Below are positions 35,699 to 44,264 of a stretch of DNA of 64,000 nucleotides, in pieces. Under the pieces are notes generated by a model. That model did no database searches, was not told the DNA's origin, and saw only the letters and a program-made list of their open reading frames with translations. Location of the stretch: contig MKVT01000008.1 in assembly GCA_001898935.1 (NCBI GenBank), positions 124,001 through 188,000 of the forward strand, written 5' to 3'. How positions within the stretch are numbered: the first letter of the stretch is position 1; each line of letters starts with the position of its first letter. This DNA is from Paludibacter sp. 47-17. GTDB lineage: Bacteria; Bacteroidota; Bacteroidia; Bacteroidales; Paludibacteraceae. The translations under genes and the position numbers were made by a program.

Positions 35699-36430
35699 AT
35701 GGGATGTAATGGTGAAGTATTAGGATGTTTATCGGTCGATTGTGTAATTTTCGGCTACGAGGATAGCAGTCTGAAAGTATTGGTTCGAAAAGAGTCGATA
35801 CCGCTCGACGACTCGATTGTCGAGGAGTGGAAATTGCCGGGAAATCATGTGTTGCGCCACGAAACCATCGACGATACGGCCGCCCGGATTTTAAAAGAGC
35901 AAACCGGCCTCGGGAATATTTTTGCCAAGCAGTTTTTTGTGTTCAGCGATCCCGACAGGTTGCGCCGGCGTCCGCAGGATTTCGAATGGGTCAAGCCCCG
36001 GCTACAGGACGAGCGGGTGCTTACGGTAGGATTTTATTCGCTGGTCAATCTGAAGGATATCGACAATAGCATGCTCATCGAAGAAGCTCGATGGATGAAT
36101 GTGAATGAAGTAACCGAACTTATGTTCGATCACAACGATATTTTTAATGCAGCGCTGTTGAAGCTGCGGTACGATTTGACGCACGAGCCTCTTATTTTTG
36201 AGTTGTTGCCCGAAAAATTCACCCTCACTCAAATGCAAAAAGTATACGAGTCGATTTTCGACACGGTATATGATAAGCGAAATTATCGCCGGAAAATTAA
36301 TAAGATGCCTTATTTAATTCCCCTGGATGAGTATCAGATCGGAGTATCGCATAAACCGGCCCGCCTATTTAGTTTTGATAAAAAAATTTACGAGGAAAAC
36401 CGCATCGAGCGCTTCGATTTTCATGTTTAA
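35699..36430 (+). CDS. NrtR/AraR-like Nudix-domain transcription regulator
   Basis: A 243-residue regulator: a Nudix-fold ligand domain (about 10-150) followed by a winged-helix DNA-binding domain (about 160-235; FTLTQMQKVYESIFDTVYDKRNYRRKI). The Nudix box is degenerate: LPGNHVLRHETIDDTAARIL, continued by KEQTGL, has N for the first Gly and RILKEQ in place of REUxEE. The catalytic Glu is lost, and the domain probably only binds a sugar or nucleotide effector. This is the state of AraR, the NrtR-family arabinose regulator of Bacteroides. It is divergent from the beta-glucan PUL and is its likely regulator through the three palindromes between them (inference). It overlaps the convergent SemiSWEET gene by 4 bp. 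Confidence 0.85.
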   Translation: MGCNGEVLGCLSVDCVIFGYEDSSLKVLVRKESIPLDDSIVEEWKLPGNHVLRHETIDDTAARILKEQTGLGNIFAKQFFVFSDPDRLRRRPQDFEWVKPRLQDERVLTVGFYSLVNLKDIDNSMLIEEARWMNVNEVTELMFDHNDIFNAALLKLRYDLTHEPLIFELLPEKFTLTQMQKVYESIFDTVYDKRNYRRKINKMPYLIPLDEYQIGVSHKPARLFSFDKKIYEENRIERFDFHV

Positions 36431-36708
36431 ATTCCCCACTTATCTTTTCCTTTCAGGGTGTTGGTAAGCTTCATTATAAAGATGTAAACGATCGGAATCA
36501 GCGATATGGCATTGGCCCAGATAAGCGGTCCGTCGTTGAGCAACAAGCCATATACCAGCCACATGCTGATGCATACGACGACAATAATATACATGGTGAG
36601 CGAAATGCTCTGTGTATCTTTCGTGCGAATTACTTTGAGGGCTTGCGGAAATTGATTGAGAATAGAGAGCAGCGAAGCAATATAACCTACAGTTTCTACC
36701 GGATTCAT
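36427..36708 (-). CDS. SemiSWEET sugar transporter
   Basis: A 93-residue membrane protein with three transmembrane helices, the single triple-helix unit of the SemiSWEET/MtN3 family, which works as a dimer to move sugars along their gradient. Signature: QFPQALKVIRTKDTQSIS (PQ motif at the end of helix 1), then MYIIVVVCISMWLVYGLLL with the W and YG of helix 2, and LIWANAISLIPIVYIFIM with the sugar-site N of helix 3. The ATG at 36708 (MNPVETVGYIA) is chosen because the family starts there. It lies between two glycan loci and after a terminator, so it has its own transcript or depends on readthrough. Which sugar it carries is not known. Confidence 0.88.
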   Translation of the reverse strand: MNPVETVGYIASLLSILNQFPQALKVIRTKDTQSISLTMYIIVVVCISMWLVYGLLLNDGPLIWANAISLIPIVYIFIMKLTNTLKGKDKWGI

Positions 36709-36729
36709 AAAGGGGAGGCATTTGATGTT

Positions 36730-36762
36730 AAAAAAAGGATGCTCTATAAGCATAGAACATCC
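36730..36762 (-). terminator. Intrinsic terminator after the starch-binding gene
   Basis: Read on the minus strand, GGATGTTCTAT and ATAGAGCATCC (36752-36762 and 36737-36747; one mismatch) form an 11-bp stem with a 4-nt loop, followed by a run of seven T (36730-36736). Classical rho-independent terminator 33 bp after the stop of the 36795-38018 gene. Confidence 0.8.
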
Positions 36763-36794
36763 CTTTCTGATTATTTTTCGTGACTACAAGCTGT

Positions 36795-38018
36795 TTATCG
36801 TATCATTACTTTTTGGGTTGCGCCGTCAACACGAAGGATATACACACCTGCATTGAGGGTGGTGGAAGTGAACGAGCCTACGGTGCTTACCGATTGGATA
36901 GTGCGGCCGGTAAGGTCGTACAATTCGAATTTTGACGTAATACCGTCGACAGATACTGTTTTGTTCGCTACCCGTACGGTGTACTTGTCGGTATCTAATG
37001 TCGGTACTCCCGATGGTGCCGGCCATGCAGCAATCACATCATTGAACGTAACAGCCAGCTGAGCATCGGCTTTGCGGTTTTCAACTCCTTTGCCATCGGC
37101 AGTTTTTTCTTCACCGGTCCAATCCTGTTTGTTGTAATATTTATACTCGATAAGGTCGAATTTAAATACAAACGTAAAAGTACCGTCCTGGTTTTTAGTT
37201 CCGGCCTGCCAGCTTGTTCCGTCCCATCCGAAGTGGCTTCCCATCATATAAACTGATTCAGTTCCTGCAGGAGCAGTTACATTGATAGTAACATCTTTCA
37301 GCGCAGCTTCACCCGGATAAATCCTTTTGAATTTCGGCATGAAGTTGTACACCTTATCCGCACTGGTGTCGGTGATTTTCAGGTCGGCAGAATCCTGTTC
37401 GTAAACCCACGATGGACCGGCAGCAAATTTGTAGGCTGTTTTATTGGCATCCGGGGTGTGAATGGTAAGGAAAAATTCATTACCACCTTCATCCGACATT
37501 TCTTCGTTCCAGGTCATTTTGGTTCCTTCCGAGCCAGGACTTTTCCAACCATTGTGCCAACCTGTAACATAGAGTTCTTTTACAGCTTTGGGAACATATA
37601 CTTCTATCAAAATGTCTTTTTCGATAGGAGCAACATTAGGATTGTAAACAGTAGCCCATTTCTTTACGACATCGGTTACGCCGGCTCCCGGATAATCACG
37701 GTCGCTGATTTCACCGCCGTTTTCGTTTTTTTCAACATATGCCCAGTCGCCGGGGCCGCTGAGGTACTTGTATTTCAGGGTTGCAGCAGTGATTCCATCA
37801 TTGAAGGTAGCTTCGTCGAGGGTAATGGTGTAATGAGTATCATCCACCTTGTTCATTTTTGTTATTCCATTGTTCCATCCGTTGAAATTACCTACCAGCC
37901 ATACTTCATAAGTAGGAGTCGGAACCTCCACGGTAAAGGTAATTTCGGCAGCCGAAGCCTGATTGGCGAATGCCAGCCAGCTTACGAAAGCAGTAAAAAG
38001 AGTAAAAAGTTTCTTCAT
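36795..38018 (-). CDS. T9SS-exported protein with three starch-binding-like modules
   Basis: A 407-residue exported protein; signal MKKLFTLFTAFVSWLAFANQASA fixes the ATG at 38018. Three beta-sandwich modules follow, each starting with a strand and a G-x-x-x-GW segment as in CBM20/SusE-type starch-binding domains: VWLVGNFNGWNNGITKM near 40, LYVTGWHNGWKSPGSEGTKM near 145 and VYMMGSHFGWDGTSWQAG near 255. Residues about 345-407 are a T9SS sorting tail (FELYDLTGRTIQSV, LNAGVYILRVDG). No catalytic motif. It probably holds starch at the surface in place of lipoprotein SusE/SusF, which are absent. It has its own promoter and LacI-type operator upstream, and an intrinsic terminator downstream. Confidence 0.82.
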   Translation of the reverse strand: MKKLFTLFTAFVSWLAFANQASAAEITFTVEVPTPTYEVWLVGNFNGWNNGITKMNKVDDTHYTITLDEATFNDGITAATLKYKYLSGPGDWAYVEKNENGGEISDRDYPGAGVTDVVKKWATVYNPNVAPIEKDILIEVYVPKAVKELYVTGWHNGWKSPGSEGTKMTWNEEMSDEGGNEFFLTIHTPDANKTAYKFAAGPSWVYEQDSADLKITDTSADKVYNFMPKFKRIYPGEAALKDVTINVTAPAGTESVYMMGSHFGWDGTSWQAGTKNQDGTFTFVFKFDLIEYKYYNKQDWTGEEKTADGKGVENRKADAQLAVTFNDVIAAWPAPSGVPTLDTDKYTVRVANKTVSVDGITSKFELYDLTGRTIQSVSTVGSFTSTTLNAGVYILRVDGATQKVMIR

Positions 38019-38066
38019 AACATTGAATTTAAAAATTAATAAATGATTTTTCCGGATACTTGGTGT

Positions 38067-38074
38067 CAAAGTTA
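38067..38074 (-). promoter_or_regulatory. -7 element TAACTTTG for the starch-binding gene
   Basis: The minus strand reads TAACTTTG, 49 bp before the ATG at 38018. There is no TTTG at the -33 position. The LacI-type palindrome begins exactly 56 bp upstream (38130 against 38074), the same spacing as at susC. Confidence 0.6.
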
Positions 38075-38128
38075 CAATATTAAACAATATATGAAAACAA
38101 AATGTTTTGTAAATGTATGAAAATGTAG

Positions 38129-38142
38129 TGCAAACGTTTGCA
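38129..38142. promoter_or_regulatory. LacI-type operator TGCAAACGTTTGCA
   Basis: Perfect 14-bp palindrome with the central CG typical of LacI/MalR-family operators. The core GCAAACGTTTGC is repeated exactly at 43137-43148 beside the lacI-type gene. It is centred about 75 bp upstream of the expected start of the starch-binding transcript. Confidence 0.8.
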
Positions 38143-38159
38143 CCCGGTTTATATCAGGC

Positions 38160-38207
38160 TTCGCTCAGCCCTGTTTCCGGATGTCGATCCCTCACAGGAC
38201 GAGCGAA
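38160..38207 (-). terminator. Hairpin downstream of the starch susD
   Basis: TTCGCTC (38160-38166) pairs with GAGCGAA (38201-38207), and inside it CCTGT pairs with ACAGG. It lies 19 bp beyond the SusD stop, between that gene and the next promoter. No T-run, so moderate confidence as terminator. Confidence 0.4.
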
Positions 38208-38225
38208 ACCATCAGTAAGATAATT

Positions 38226-39872
38226 TCAATAACCGATATTCTGCACCAGGTTGGGATTTGCGTTCAAATCCGATGCAGGAAGTGCAAATACATTGTAGTA
38301 ATGAGCAAAGTCTTTGCCCGTTTTTTCGCCCCCTTTCCAGGGCCACAGGTAATTGTTATTGCCTCCGAACTTATTGAAACGGATCAGGTCGACGCGGCGG
38401 TGTCCCTCAAAGCTGAATTCACGTGCTCTTTCGTCCAGGATGTAATCGAGTGTAACGGCAGTTTGCGTACGTGCACCGGCGCGGCTACGTAATGCATTCA
38501 CGGCTTCCAAAGCCGTCATCCCGCTAACCGGTGCTCCGCGCAATACTGCTTCGGCATAGGTTAAATAGGCTTCGGCTGCCCGCATAAACGGTACATCGGT
38601 ATCCGTGTACTGTCCGTTACTGGTCGGCTTACCATCGGCCCGTACATTGGTCCATTTTGCTACCGAGTAACCTTCGACAAAACGAGCGGGGATGTCAATT
38701 TCCAGTTGGCGATCCTTAGCAAAAAATAAAGCACGAGCATCGCGGGTCCAACGACTTACAGGGGCTGTTGCTCCGGTAGTAAGGTCGGTAGGGTCGGTAT
38801 AGTTAAAAACGGTAGGGAAAAACTTACGGATAATGGACGAACGGGCACGGTTGCCGGCCCAGGCTTCCGAGGTGCCTGCCGGTTTCATGTCGGAACGGAA
38901 GGTGGAGGCGATCAGGAAAAGCGAATTTCCCCAGCTGCGCGTTTGAATTCCGTCGCAGGCAATCGGGAAGATGATTTCTTCGGGTGCCTTATTCACGGTC
39001 GATCCGTCGAGAATACCGGCATTATCGGCCATAAACAGGTGATGGTAAACAGGGGTAAGCTTATAGGGCGAATCGATCACTTTTTTTGCCCAACTGGCAG
39101 CTTCGTTCCAGTAGGTCGTGCCGGCTTCCAGTACGGTTCCTTCTTTATCGTACACGGTAGTGTAAATTTCACCGTTGATGTACAGGCGCGATAATAACAA
39201 CCAGGCAGCCGCTTTATCGACCCGGTAGTATGGAGCGGTTTTGGGTTCGAACATATCCTCTTCGGCCGCAATCAATTCCTTTTCGACCCAGGCAAACAAC
39301 TCTTTACGTTTTATCTGCATAGGAGGTTCGAGCGCTACTACCTCGGTAAACGGCACATTGCCGAACATATCCATGAGGTAATAGTAATTCATGGCGCGCA
39401 TGAAGCGCGTTTCGGCACGCTGACGTTTGGTTTTTTCGTCGGTCATGTTCTTGGTCATTTCCAGAAACTGGTTGCACAAGGTGATGTTGAAGTAAAACCG
39501 TCCGTACAGTCCTTTTGTGAAATCGTTGGCATCCGACCACGAATTAAAATTCAGTTCGGGAATGCCGGTGTCGCCCCACGAACAAATAGCTTCGTCGGTA
39601 GGAAGTTCGTTGAGGTTCCAGATGAGGCGTATAAAGGCCGAAAATCCTTCGTCGATACCCGCCACGTCGCCATCGCCGGCCGGTCCTTCCTGTCCGGTAA
39701 GGGTAAGCGAAGAGTAGATTTTGGTAAACACCAGATCTTGCTCAAAAGACTGGGTTACGCTTTCGTCGATAGGCTCAACGTCGAGGTCGCCTACGCAGGA
39801 GGTGAGCTGCAGGGTAAACAATCCCGTCAGTGCCAGTACAAAATATGTTGAGATGTTACGTTTCATATCCAT
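38226..39872 (-). CDS. SusD-family starch-binding lipoprotein
   Basis: A 548-residue SusD homologue with lipoprotein signal ending FTLQLTSC (lipid Cys about C26) and the classic features: KQRAETRFMRAMNYYYLMDMFGNVPF near 130-160, RVDKAAAWLLLSRLYIN, and ILDERAREFSFEGHRRVDLIRFNKF near the end with final NPNLVQNIGY. It binds maltodextrin helices at the surface with SusC (inferred from the GH13 enzymes and LacI-type regulator alongside). The gap to susC is 15 bp. An alternative start two codons in (MKRN) is equally possible. Confidence 0.93.
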   Translation of the reverse strand: MDMKRNISTYFVLALTGLFTLQLTSCVGDLDVEPIDESVTQSFEQDLVFTKIYSSLTLTGQEGPAGDGDVAGIDEGFSAFIRLIWNLNELPTDEAICSWGDTGIPELNFNSWSDANDFTKGLYGRFYFNITLCNQFLEMTKNMTDEKTKRQRAETRFMRAMNYYYLMDMFGNVPFTEVVALEPPMQIKRKELFAWVEKELIAAEEDMFEPKTAPYYRVDKAAAWLLLSRLYINGEIYTTVYDKEGTVLEAGTTYWNEAASWAKKVIDSPYKLTPVYHHLFMADNAGILDGSTVNKAPEEIIFPIACDGIQTRSWGNSLFLIASTFRSDMKPAGTSEAWAGNRARSSIIRKFFPTVFNYTDPTDLTTGATAPVSRWTRDARALFFAKDRQLEIDIPARFVEGYSVAKWTNVRADGKPTSNGQYTDTDVPFMRAAEAYLTYAEAVLRGAPVSGMTALEAVNALRSRAGARTQTAVTLDYILDERAREFSFEGHRRVDLIRFNKFGGNNNYLWPWKGGEKTGKDFAHYYNVFALPASDLNANPNLVQNIGY

Positions 39873-39887
39873 TTTGTTTTTAATAAG

Positions 39888-42800
39888 TTAGAATTTCAGA
39901 CTTAAACCGATGAGCGATACCATGGGCCGTGGATAGAGATCGCGGTCGATACCATCAAATTTTTCGGGATCGAGTCCGGAATATTTGGTGATCACAAACG
40001 GGTTCTGAACGGTTGCATAAATTCGTGCGTCGGAAATCACTCCGAGCACATTCTTGAACGAATAGCCGGCCGTAATATTATCCATTCTCAGGAACGATGC
40101 GTCCTGTACATAATAATCGGACAGATGCGCATTGGTTTTGTTCTGAGTGAAATTGGTTTCAAGGGCCGATTTCGGTTTGTTGGAGAAGAATCCCGAAGTC
40201 GACCATATTCCGGCGGTACTCATGTCGTGGCTACGTGCGGCCACATCGTTGAACATGTAGTTGCCGATGCTCGAACGCAGGCTGAAGCTGAAGTCGAAAT
40301 CTTTGTAGATTAATTTCGACGAGAGGCCTGCCAGTAAATCGGGAGCCGGACTTTTGTAGAAGTAAAGATCCTGGCTGTTGATGATTCCGTCGGCTACTAA
40401 ATCTTCGAACTCCCCTTCGATGGGTTTACCGTTGGCATCGTATTTCTGTTTGTATACGTAGAACGAGCTTGCCGGGTGACTGACTGAATGTGCCTGGGCA
40501 TTGGTTCCTGTTCCCGTCGATATTCCGCCGGTTGCTACATAATACCCTTCACCGGTGCCGGTAGTAAGCTTTGTGATTTTATTTTTGTTGTGGGTGAGGT
40601 TGAATCCTATTTCCCAGCTGATGTCTTTTTTCGAAATAATACGGCCGTTCAAGGCAAGTTCGATTCCATTGTTGGTAAGCGAGCCGATGTTGCTCACCAC
40701 ACGGTTGCTGAAATTGGTTCCCAGCGGAATATCGACCACGTTGAGCAGGTCGTTGGTAATGCGATGGTAATAATCGATCGAACCGGTAAGACGTTGTTTA
40801 AATAATCCGAAATCGATACCTCCGTTCCAAGTAGTGGTTTCCTCCCATTTCAGTTTGCTGTTGAACACGTTCGGACGGTGGGTTTTGTAATATTCCAACT
40901 GGCCGTTTTCGTTTTCAAACGGATAATTGGCGCCATCCTTATTTTCTTTGTAAACCGGGATGTAAGGGTAGTCGCCTTGTCCGAGATCCTGCTGGCCGGT
41001 GACTCCATAGCCAAGGCGCAGTTTGAGATCGCTGAGCTGATCCACATCGGTCAGGAAGTTTTCTTCGTTCATTTTCCATGCAAAAGCAAACGACGGGAAG
41101 AGCCCCCAGCGATTTTCTTTCGAGAAGCGCGAGCTGCCGTCCAGACGTACGGTTGCTGTGAGCAGGTACTTGCCGGCAAAGGAGTAATTGGCCCGGCCAA
41201 AGAACGATACGAGATAATTTTCGGTTTTCCACGAATTTATTTTTTCGTCGTAATAATTGTCCGATTCGTTGACCACACCATCTTCGTTCGAGTCGAAGCG
41301 GAGCAGTCCGCGGTATTCGCTTTGTCCTTCACGGTAGAAATGCTGCCATTCGTAACCTCCCATGATATCAAAGTTATGAAGGTCCATTTCTTTGGCATAT
41401 TGCAGCCAGGCATTGAGCGATTCGTTGGTTTTGCTTATTTCATCCCAACCGGTGCGTCCCCAGTTGTGATCGCTGGCAGCCGTAACGGGCAGATACAATT
41501 CCTGACGGCCGAAGGCTCGTTCGGTTCCGAGACTTAAATTGGCACGTAATTCGGGCATGCCGTGGAATTTGTAATTAACGTCGGCGCTTCCGATGAAGTC
41601 CCACGATTTTGCCACATCGTCTTTTTGCATCAGGGTGGCTACCGGGTTGCGAGTAGCCAGGGTATTGAACCAGGGTTTTAAAACGCCATCGGTTCCTTTA
41701 ATCATATTGTACCACTGGAAATAGCCCCCGAAGCTGGTTGTGTAGGGTTCGTCGTTGCTGGTTACAGGCTGGGTCGGGTCCATTCCCACAGCGCTGCCCA
41801 CAGCACCGGTTTCGGCATAGCGGTTTTTGACCCACATTCCTTTGGCATTGAGGTTCAACCGCAGGTGATCGTCGAAGAAAGTAGGAGTGAGGCTTACTGC
41901 TCCGGTTATGCGTTCGAACAGTGAAGTTTGAATCACCCCTTCCTGGTTGGTATAACCTATCGACACACGGTAGGGTAAATTCTTGAATCCTCCGGTAACG
42001 CTTACGTTATGATCGGTACTGAAAGCATTCTGGTAAATATAGTCCTGCCAGTCGGTATTGGCATTACCTAATTTAGCCACCACTTCGGGTTGCGATGCGT
42101 ATACTTCGTTGACCAGGTTGCGGAATTCGTCGCCCGTAAGTACATCGTACCGTTTGTTCAGGGTACTCAGCGAGGCATTGCCTTCGTAAGAGACAGTCGG
42201 TTTCTGGTTTTTCTCTCCCTTTTTAGTATTGATAATGATTACTCCGTTGGAGGCCCGCGAACCGTAAATGGCAGTAGCCGAAGCGTCTTTCAATACGGTG
42301 AAACTTTCGATGTCGTTCGGATTAATGGTGCTGAGGAAGTTGGCCACTCCTTTGATACCGTTGTTGTCCATTGCCAATCCGTCGATTACGATAAGCGGAT
42401 CGTTGCTTGCCGAAAGCGACGATCCTCCACGGATACGAATAGTAGCGCCGGCACCGGGCGCTCCGCCGGCCGAAACTACATTCACACCGGCAATCTTACC
42501 CGAAAGCATGTCCTGTGCATTGGTAGTCATCCCTTTGTTCATCGCATCGGGCTTGATGGCCGTAATCGATCCGGTAGCATCGGTTTTCTTCACGGTGCCG
42601 TAACCAATAACGAGCACTTCACCAATCGCTACGGCATCTTCCGAGAGGCCGATATCCAGACGGGTCTTGCCGGCTACGGGAACCTCAAGGGTTTGATAGC
42701 CTACATACCTGAATACGAGAACCGCGTTTGCGGGTGCAGAAATGGTAAATTGTCCGTCGAGATTCGTAATGGTGCCGTTGCTGGTTCCTTTCTCGAGGAT

Positions 42801-42950
42801 GTTGACCCCAAACAAAGGTTCGCCGCTCACTGCATCTTTTACTATTCCCGTAACGGATAGTTGCTGCGCCGACAGGTTGAATGCGACGAGAGCAACCAAC
42901 ACTACGGTCCATAATTTCCGTAAGGTGTACGTGTAAGTCTTGTTATTCAT
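39888..42950 (-). CDS. SusC-family TonB-linked transporter of the starch locus
   Basis: A 1020-residue TonB-dependent transporter: signal ending FNLSAQQ, carboxypeptidase-like domain (LSVTGIVKDAVSGEPLFGVNI), TonB-box/plug segment (GEVLVIGYGTVKKTDATGSI, IRGGSSLSASNDPLIVIDGL, VLKDASATAIYGSRASNGVI) and a barrel ending IGLSLKF. Expected to import maltodextrins. It is divergent from the lacI-type gene; its promoter (-7 at 43074-43081) has a weak -33 and the operator lies 56 bp upstream of the -7 element. The mRNA leader is long, about 115 nt. Confidence 0.94.
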   Translation of the reverse strand: MNNKTYTYTLRKLWTVVLVALVAFNLSAQQLSVTGIVKDAVSGEPLFGVNILEKGTSNGTITNLDGQFTISAPANAVLVFRYVGYQTLEVPVAGKTRLDIGLSEDAVAIGEVLVIGYGTVKKTDATGSITAIKPDAMNKGMTTNAQDMLSGKIAGVNVVSAGGAPGAGATIRIRGGSSLSASNDPLIVIDGLAMDNNGIKGVANFLSTINPNDIESFTVLKDASATAIYGSRASNGVIIINTKKGEKNQKPTVSYEGNASLSTLNKRYDVLTGDEFRNLVNEVYASQPEVVAKLGNANTDWQDYIYQNAFSTDHNVSVTGGFKNLPYRVSIGYTNQEGVIQTSLFERITGAVSLTPTFFDDHLRLNLNAKGMWVKNRYAETGAVGSAVGMDPTQPVTSNDEPYTTSFGGYFQWYNMIKGTDGVLKPWFNTLATRNPVATLMQKDDVAKSWDFIGSADVNYKFHGMPELRANLSLGTERAFGRQELYLPVTAASDHNWGRTGWDEISKTNESLNAWLQYAKEMDLHNFDIMGGYEWQHFYREGQSEYRGLLRFDSNEDGVVNESDNYYDEKINSWKTENYLVSFFGRANYSFAGKYLLTATVRLDGSSRFSKENRWGLFPSFAFAWKMNEENFLTDVDQLSDLKLRLGYGVTGQQDLGQGDYPYIPVYKENKDGANYPFENENGQLEYYKTHRPNVFNSKLKWEETTTWNGGIDFGLFKQRLTGSIDYYHRITNDLLNVVDIPLGTNFSNRVVSNIGSLTNNGIELALNGRIISKKDISWEIGFNLTHNKNKITKLTTGTGEGYYVATGGISTGTGTNAQAHSVSHPASSFYVYKQKYDANGKPIEGEFEDLVADGIINSQDLYFYKSPAPDLLAGLSSKLIYKDFDFSFSLRSSIGNYMFNDVAARSHDMSTAGIWSTSGFFSNKPKSALETNFTQNKTNAHLSDYYVQDASFLRMDNITAGYSFKNVLGVISDARIYATVQNPFVITKYSGLDPEKFDGIDRDLYPRPMVSLIGLSLKF

Positions 42951-43073
42951 GCAATTGCAATTTAAAGGTTTATTAAATTATTCAATGAGTTTGATTGTTG
43001 TGCGATTCCCTATTATACGAGTTCAACAAACTGAACTGCAAAGCCCTATCGGTTATATAATGAAATTGCGATA

Positions 43074-43081
43074 CAAAAATA
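43074..43081 (-). promoter_or_regulatory. -7 element TATTTTTG for the starch susC
   Basis: The minus strand reads TATTTTTG with no TTTG at -33. The operator core starts 56 bp upstream (43137), identical to the spacing at the starch-binding gene. The leader to the ATG at 42950 is about 115 nt. Confidence 0.55.
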
Positions 43082-43136
43082 GAGCTTTGTGGAAGATTCG
43101 TCGGAGTGCTGTCATTTTTTCAATTCAATTTTCGAC

Positions 43137-43148
43137 GCAAACGTTTGC
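43137..43148. promoter_or_regulatory. LacI-type operator GCAAACGTTTGC
   Basis: 12-bp perfect palindrome in the divergent susC/lacI-type gap, identical to the core at 38130-38141. Its right half (TTTG at 43144-43147) also serves as the -33 element of the regulator's own promoter, so binding should block that promoter while lying about 75 bp upstream of the susC start. Confidence 0.82.
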
Positions 43149-43173
43149 ATCTCAAATTATTTTCATATATTTG
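43144..43173 (+). promoter_or_regulatory. Promoter of the lacI-type gene, overlapping its operator
   Basis: TTTG (43144-43147), 18 bp, TATATTTG (43166-43173). Transcription would start near 43180, about 36 nt before the ATG at 43216. The -33 element is part of the operator, which predicts autorepression. Confidence 0.6.
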
Positions 43174-43215
43174 ACCTTTGTTGACTAAAAATCTACCATT
43201 CTTTATCTTTGTGCC

Positions 43216-44250
43216 ATGAAGAAGTCTCCCATTACCATCAAAGACATTGCAAGGGCGCTGAACATCTCACCCTCGACGGTTTCGCGTGCGCTTCAGAACC
43301 ATCCCGACATCAGTGTTGCTACCCGTGTGTCGGTACAGGCCTATGCCAAACAGCACCATTACAAACCCAACGGATTGGCGCTGAGCTTACGTACGAACAA
43401 GAATAATACGATAGGGGTTATCATTCCCGAGATTGTGCACTATTTCTTTTCGTCGGTACTGGCAGGTATCGAGGAGGTAGCCGATCAGGAAGGCTTTAAT
43501 GTAATCGTATGCCAGTCGGGCGAAAATTACGACAAGGAAGTGCGCAATACCACGGCTTTGATTTCGAGCCGGGTGTCGGGGGTGCTGGCCAGCTTGTCGA
43601 AAAACACTACCAATTACGATCATTTTCAGGAAATTGTGGATAGCGATATTCCGTTGGTGTTTTTCGACCGTATTTGTATCGGCATTTTGACCGATAAGGT
43701 AGTAGTGGATGATTATGCCGGAGCATTTGCCGCCACCGAATACCTGATCGGTACCGGTTGCAGGCGGATTGCCTTTTTTAGTTCGCCACCCCATCTGGAG
43801 ATTTCGAAAAACCGGAAAAACGGTTACCTCGATGCTTTGCGTAAACATAAGATGGAAGTGGATGAGTCGTTGATTCGGATCTGCGATACCCGCGATGAAG
43901 CGATCAAGGTTACTCCGGAGTTTCTGGCGCTTGAAAATCGTCCCGATGCCTTTTTTGCCATCAACGACCAGTGTGCTGCCGGTATCTTGTATGCGGTGAA
44001 ACGCTCGCAGTTTAAGGTTCCCGACGACATCTCCATTTTTGGTTTTTCGGATGGGGAGTTTGCGTTGGCTTCGGATCCGATGCTGAGCACGGTTGAACAA
44101 CATGGTTTTGAGATGGGGGTGCATGCCGCTAAACTGTTGATATCGAAAATTAAAGGAGAAACGCAGGGTAAATACACCAATAAGATTATTAAAACCAATT
44201 TGAAACTTCGTGGTACCACCCGTCCTCTATTACAATCACTGACCATATAA
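43216..44250 (+). CDS. LacI-family transcription regulator of the starch locus
   Basis: A 344-residue LacI/GalR-family regulator: N-terminal helix-turn-helix and hinge (ITIKDIARALNISPSTVSRA, residues about 5-24) and a periplasmic-binding-protein-like effector domain (IGVIIPEIVHYFFSSVLAGI onward, with FFAINDQCAAGILYAV near 250). The effector is likely a maltodextrin or maltose, judged from the MFS carrier and GH13 genes that follow. Its operators GCAAACGTTTGC lie at 43137-43148 and 38130-38141. The ATG at 43216 follows a promoter at 43144-43173. The MFS gene starts 14 bp after its stop, so the four genes through 49829 probably form one operon. Confidence 0.93.
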   Translation: MKKSPITIKDIARALNISPSTVSRALQNHPDISVATRVSVQAYAKQHHYKPNGLALSLRTNKNNTIGVIIPEIVHYFFSSVLAGIEEVADQEGFNVIVCQSGENYDKEVRNTTALISSRVSGVLASLSKNTTNYDHFQEIVDSDIPLVFFDRICIGILTDKVVVDDYAGAFAATEYLIGTGCRRIAFFSSPPHLEISKNRKNGYLDALRKHKMEVDESLIRICDTRDEAIKVTPEFLALENRPDAFFAINDQCAAGILYAVKRSQFKVPDDISIFGFSDGEFALASDPMLSTVEQHGFEMGVHAAKLLISKIKGETQGKYTNKIIKTNLKLRGTTRPLLQSLTI

Positions 44251-44264
44251 TTAATGAACAATAA

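Noticed and set aside
43204-43211. TATCTTTG just before the lacI-type start codon as its -7 element
   Set aside because: Transcription would begin at or after the ATG at 43216; the upstream TTTG-N18-TATATTTG promoter is a better fit.
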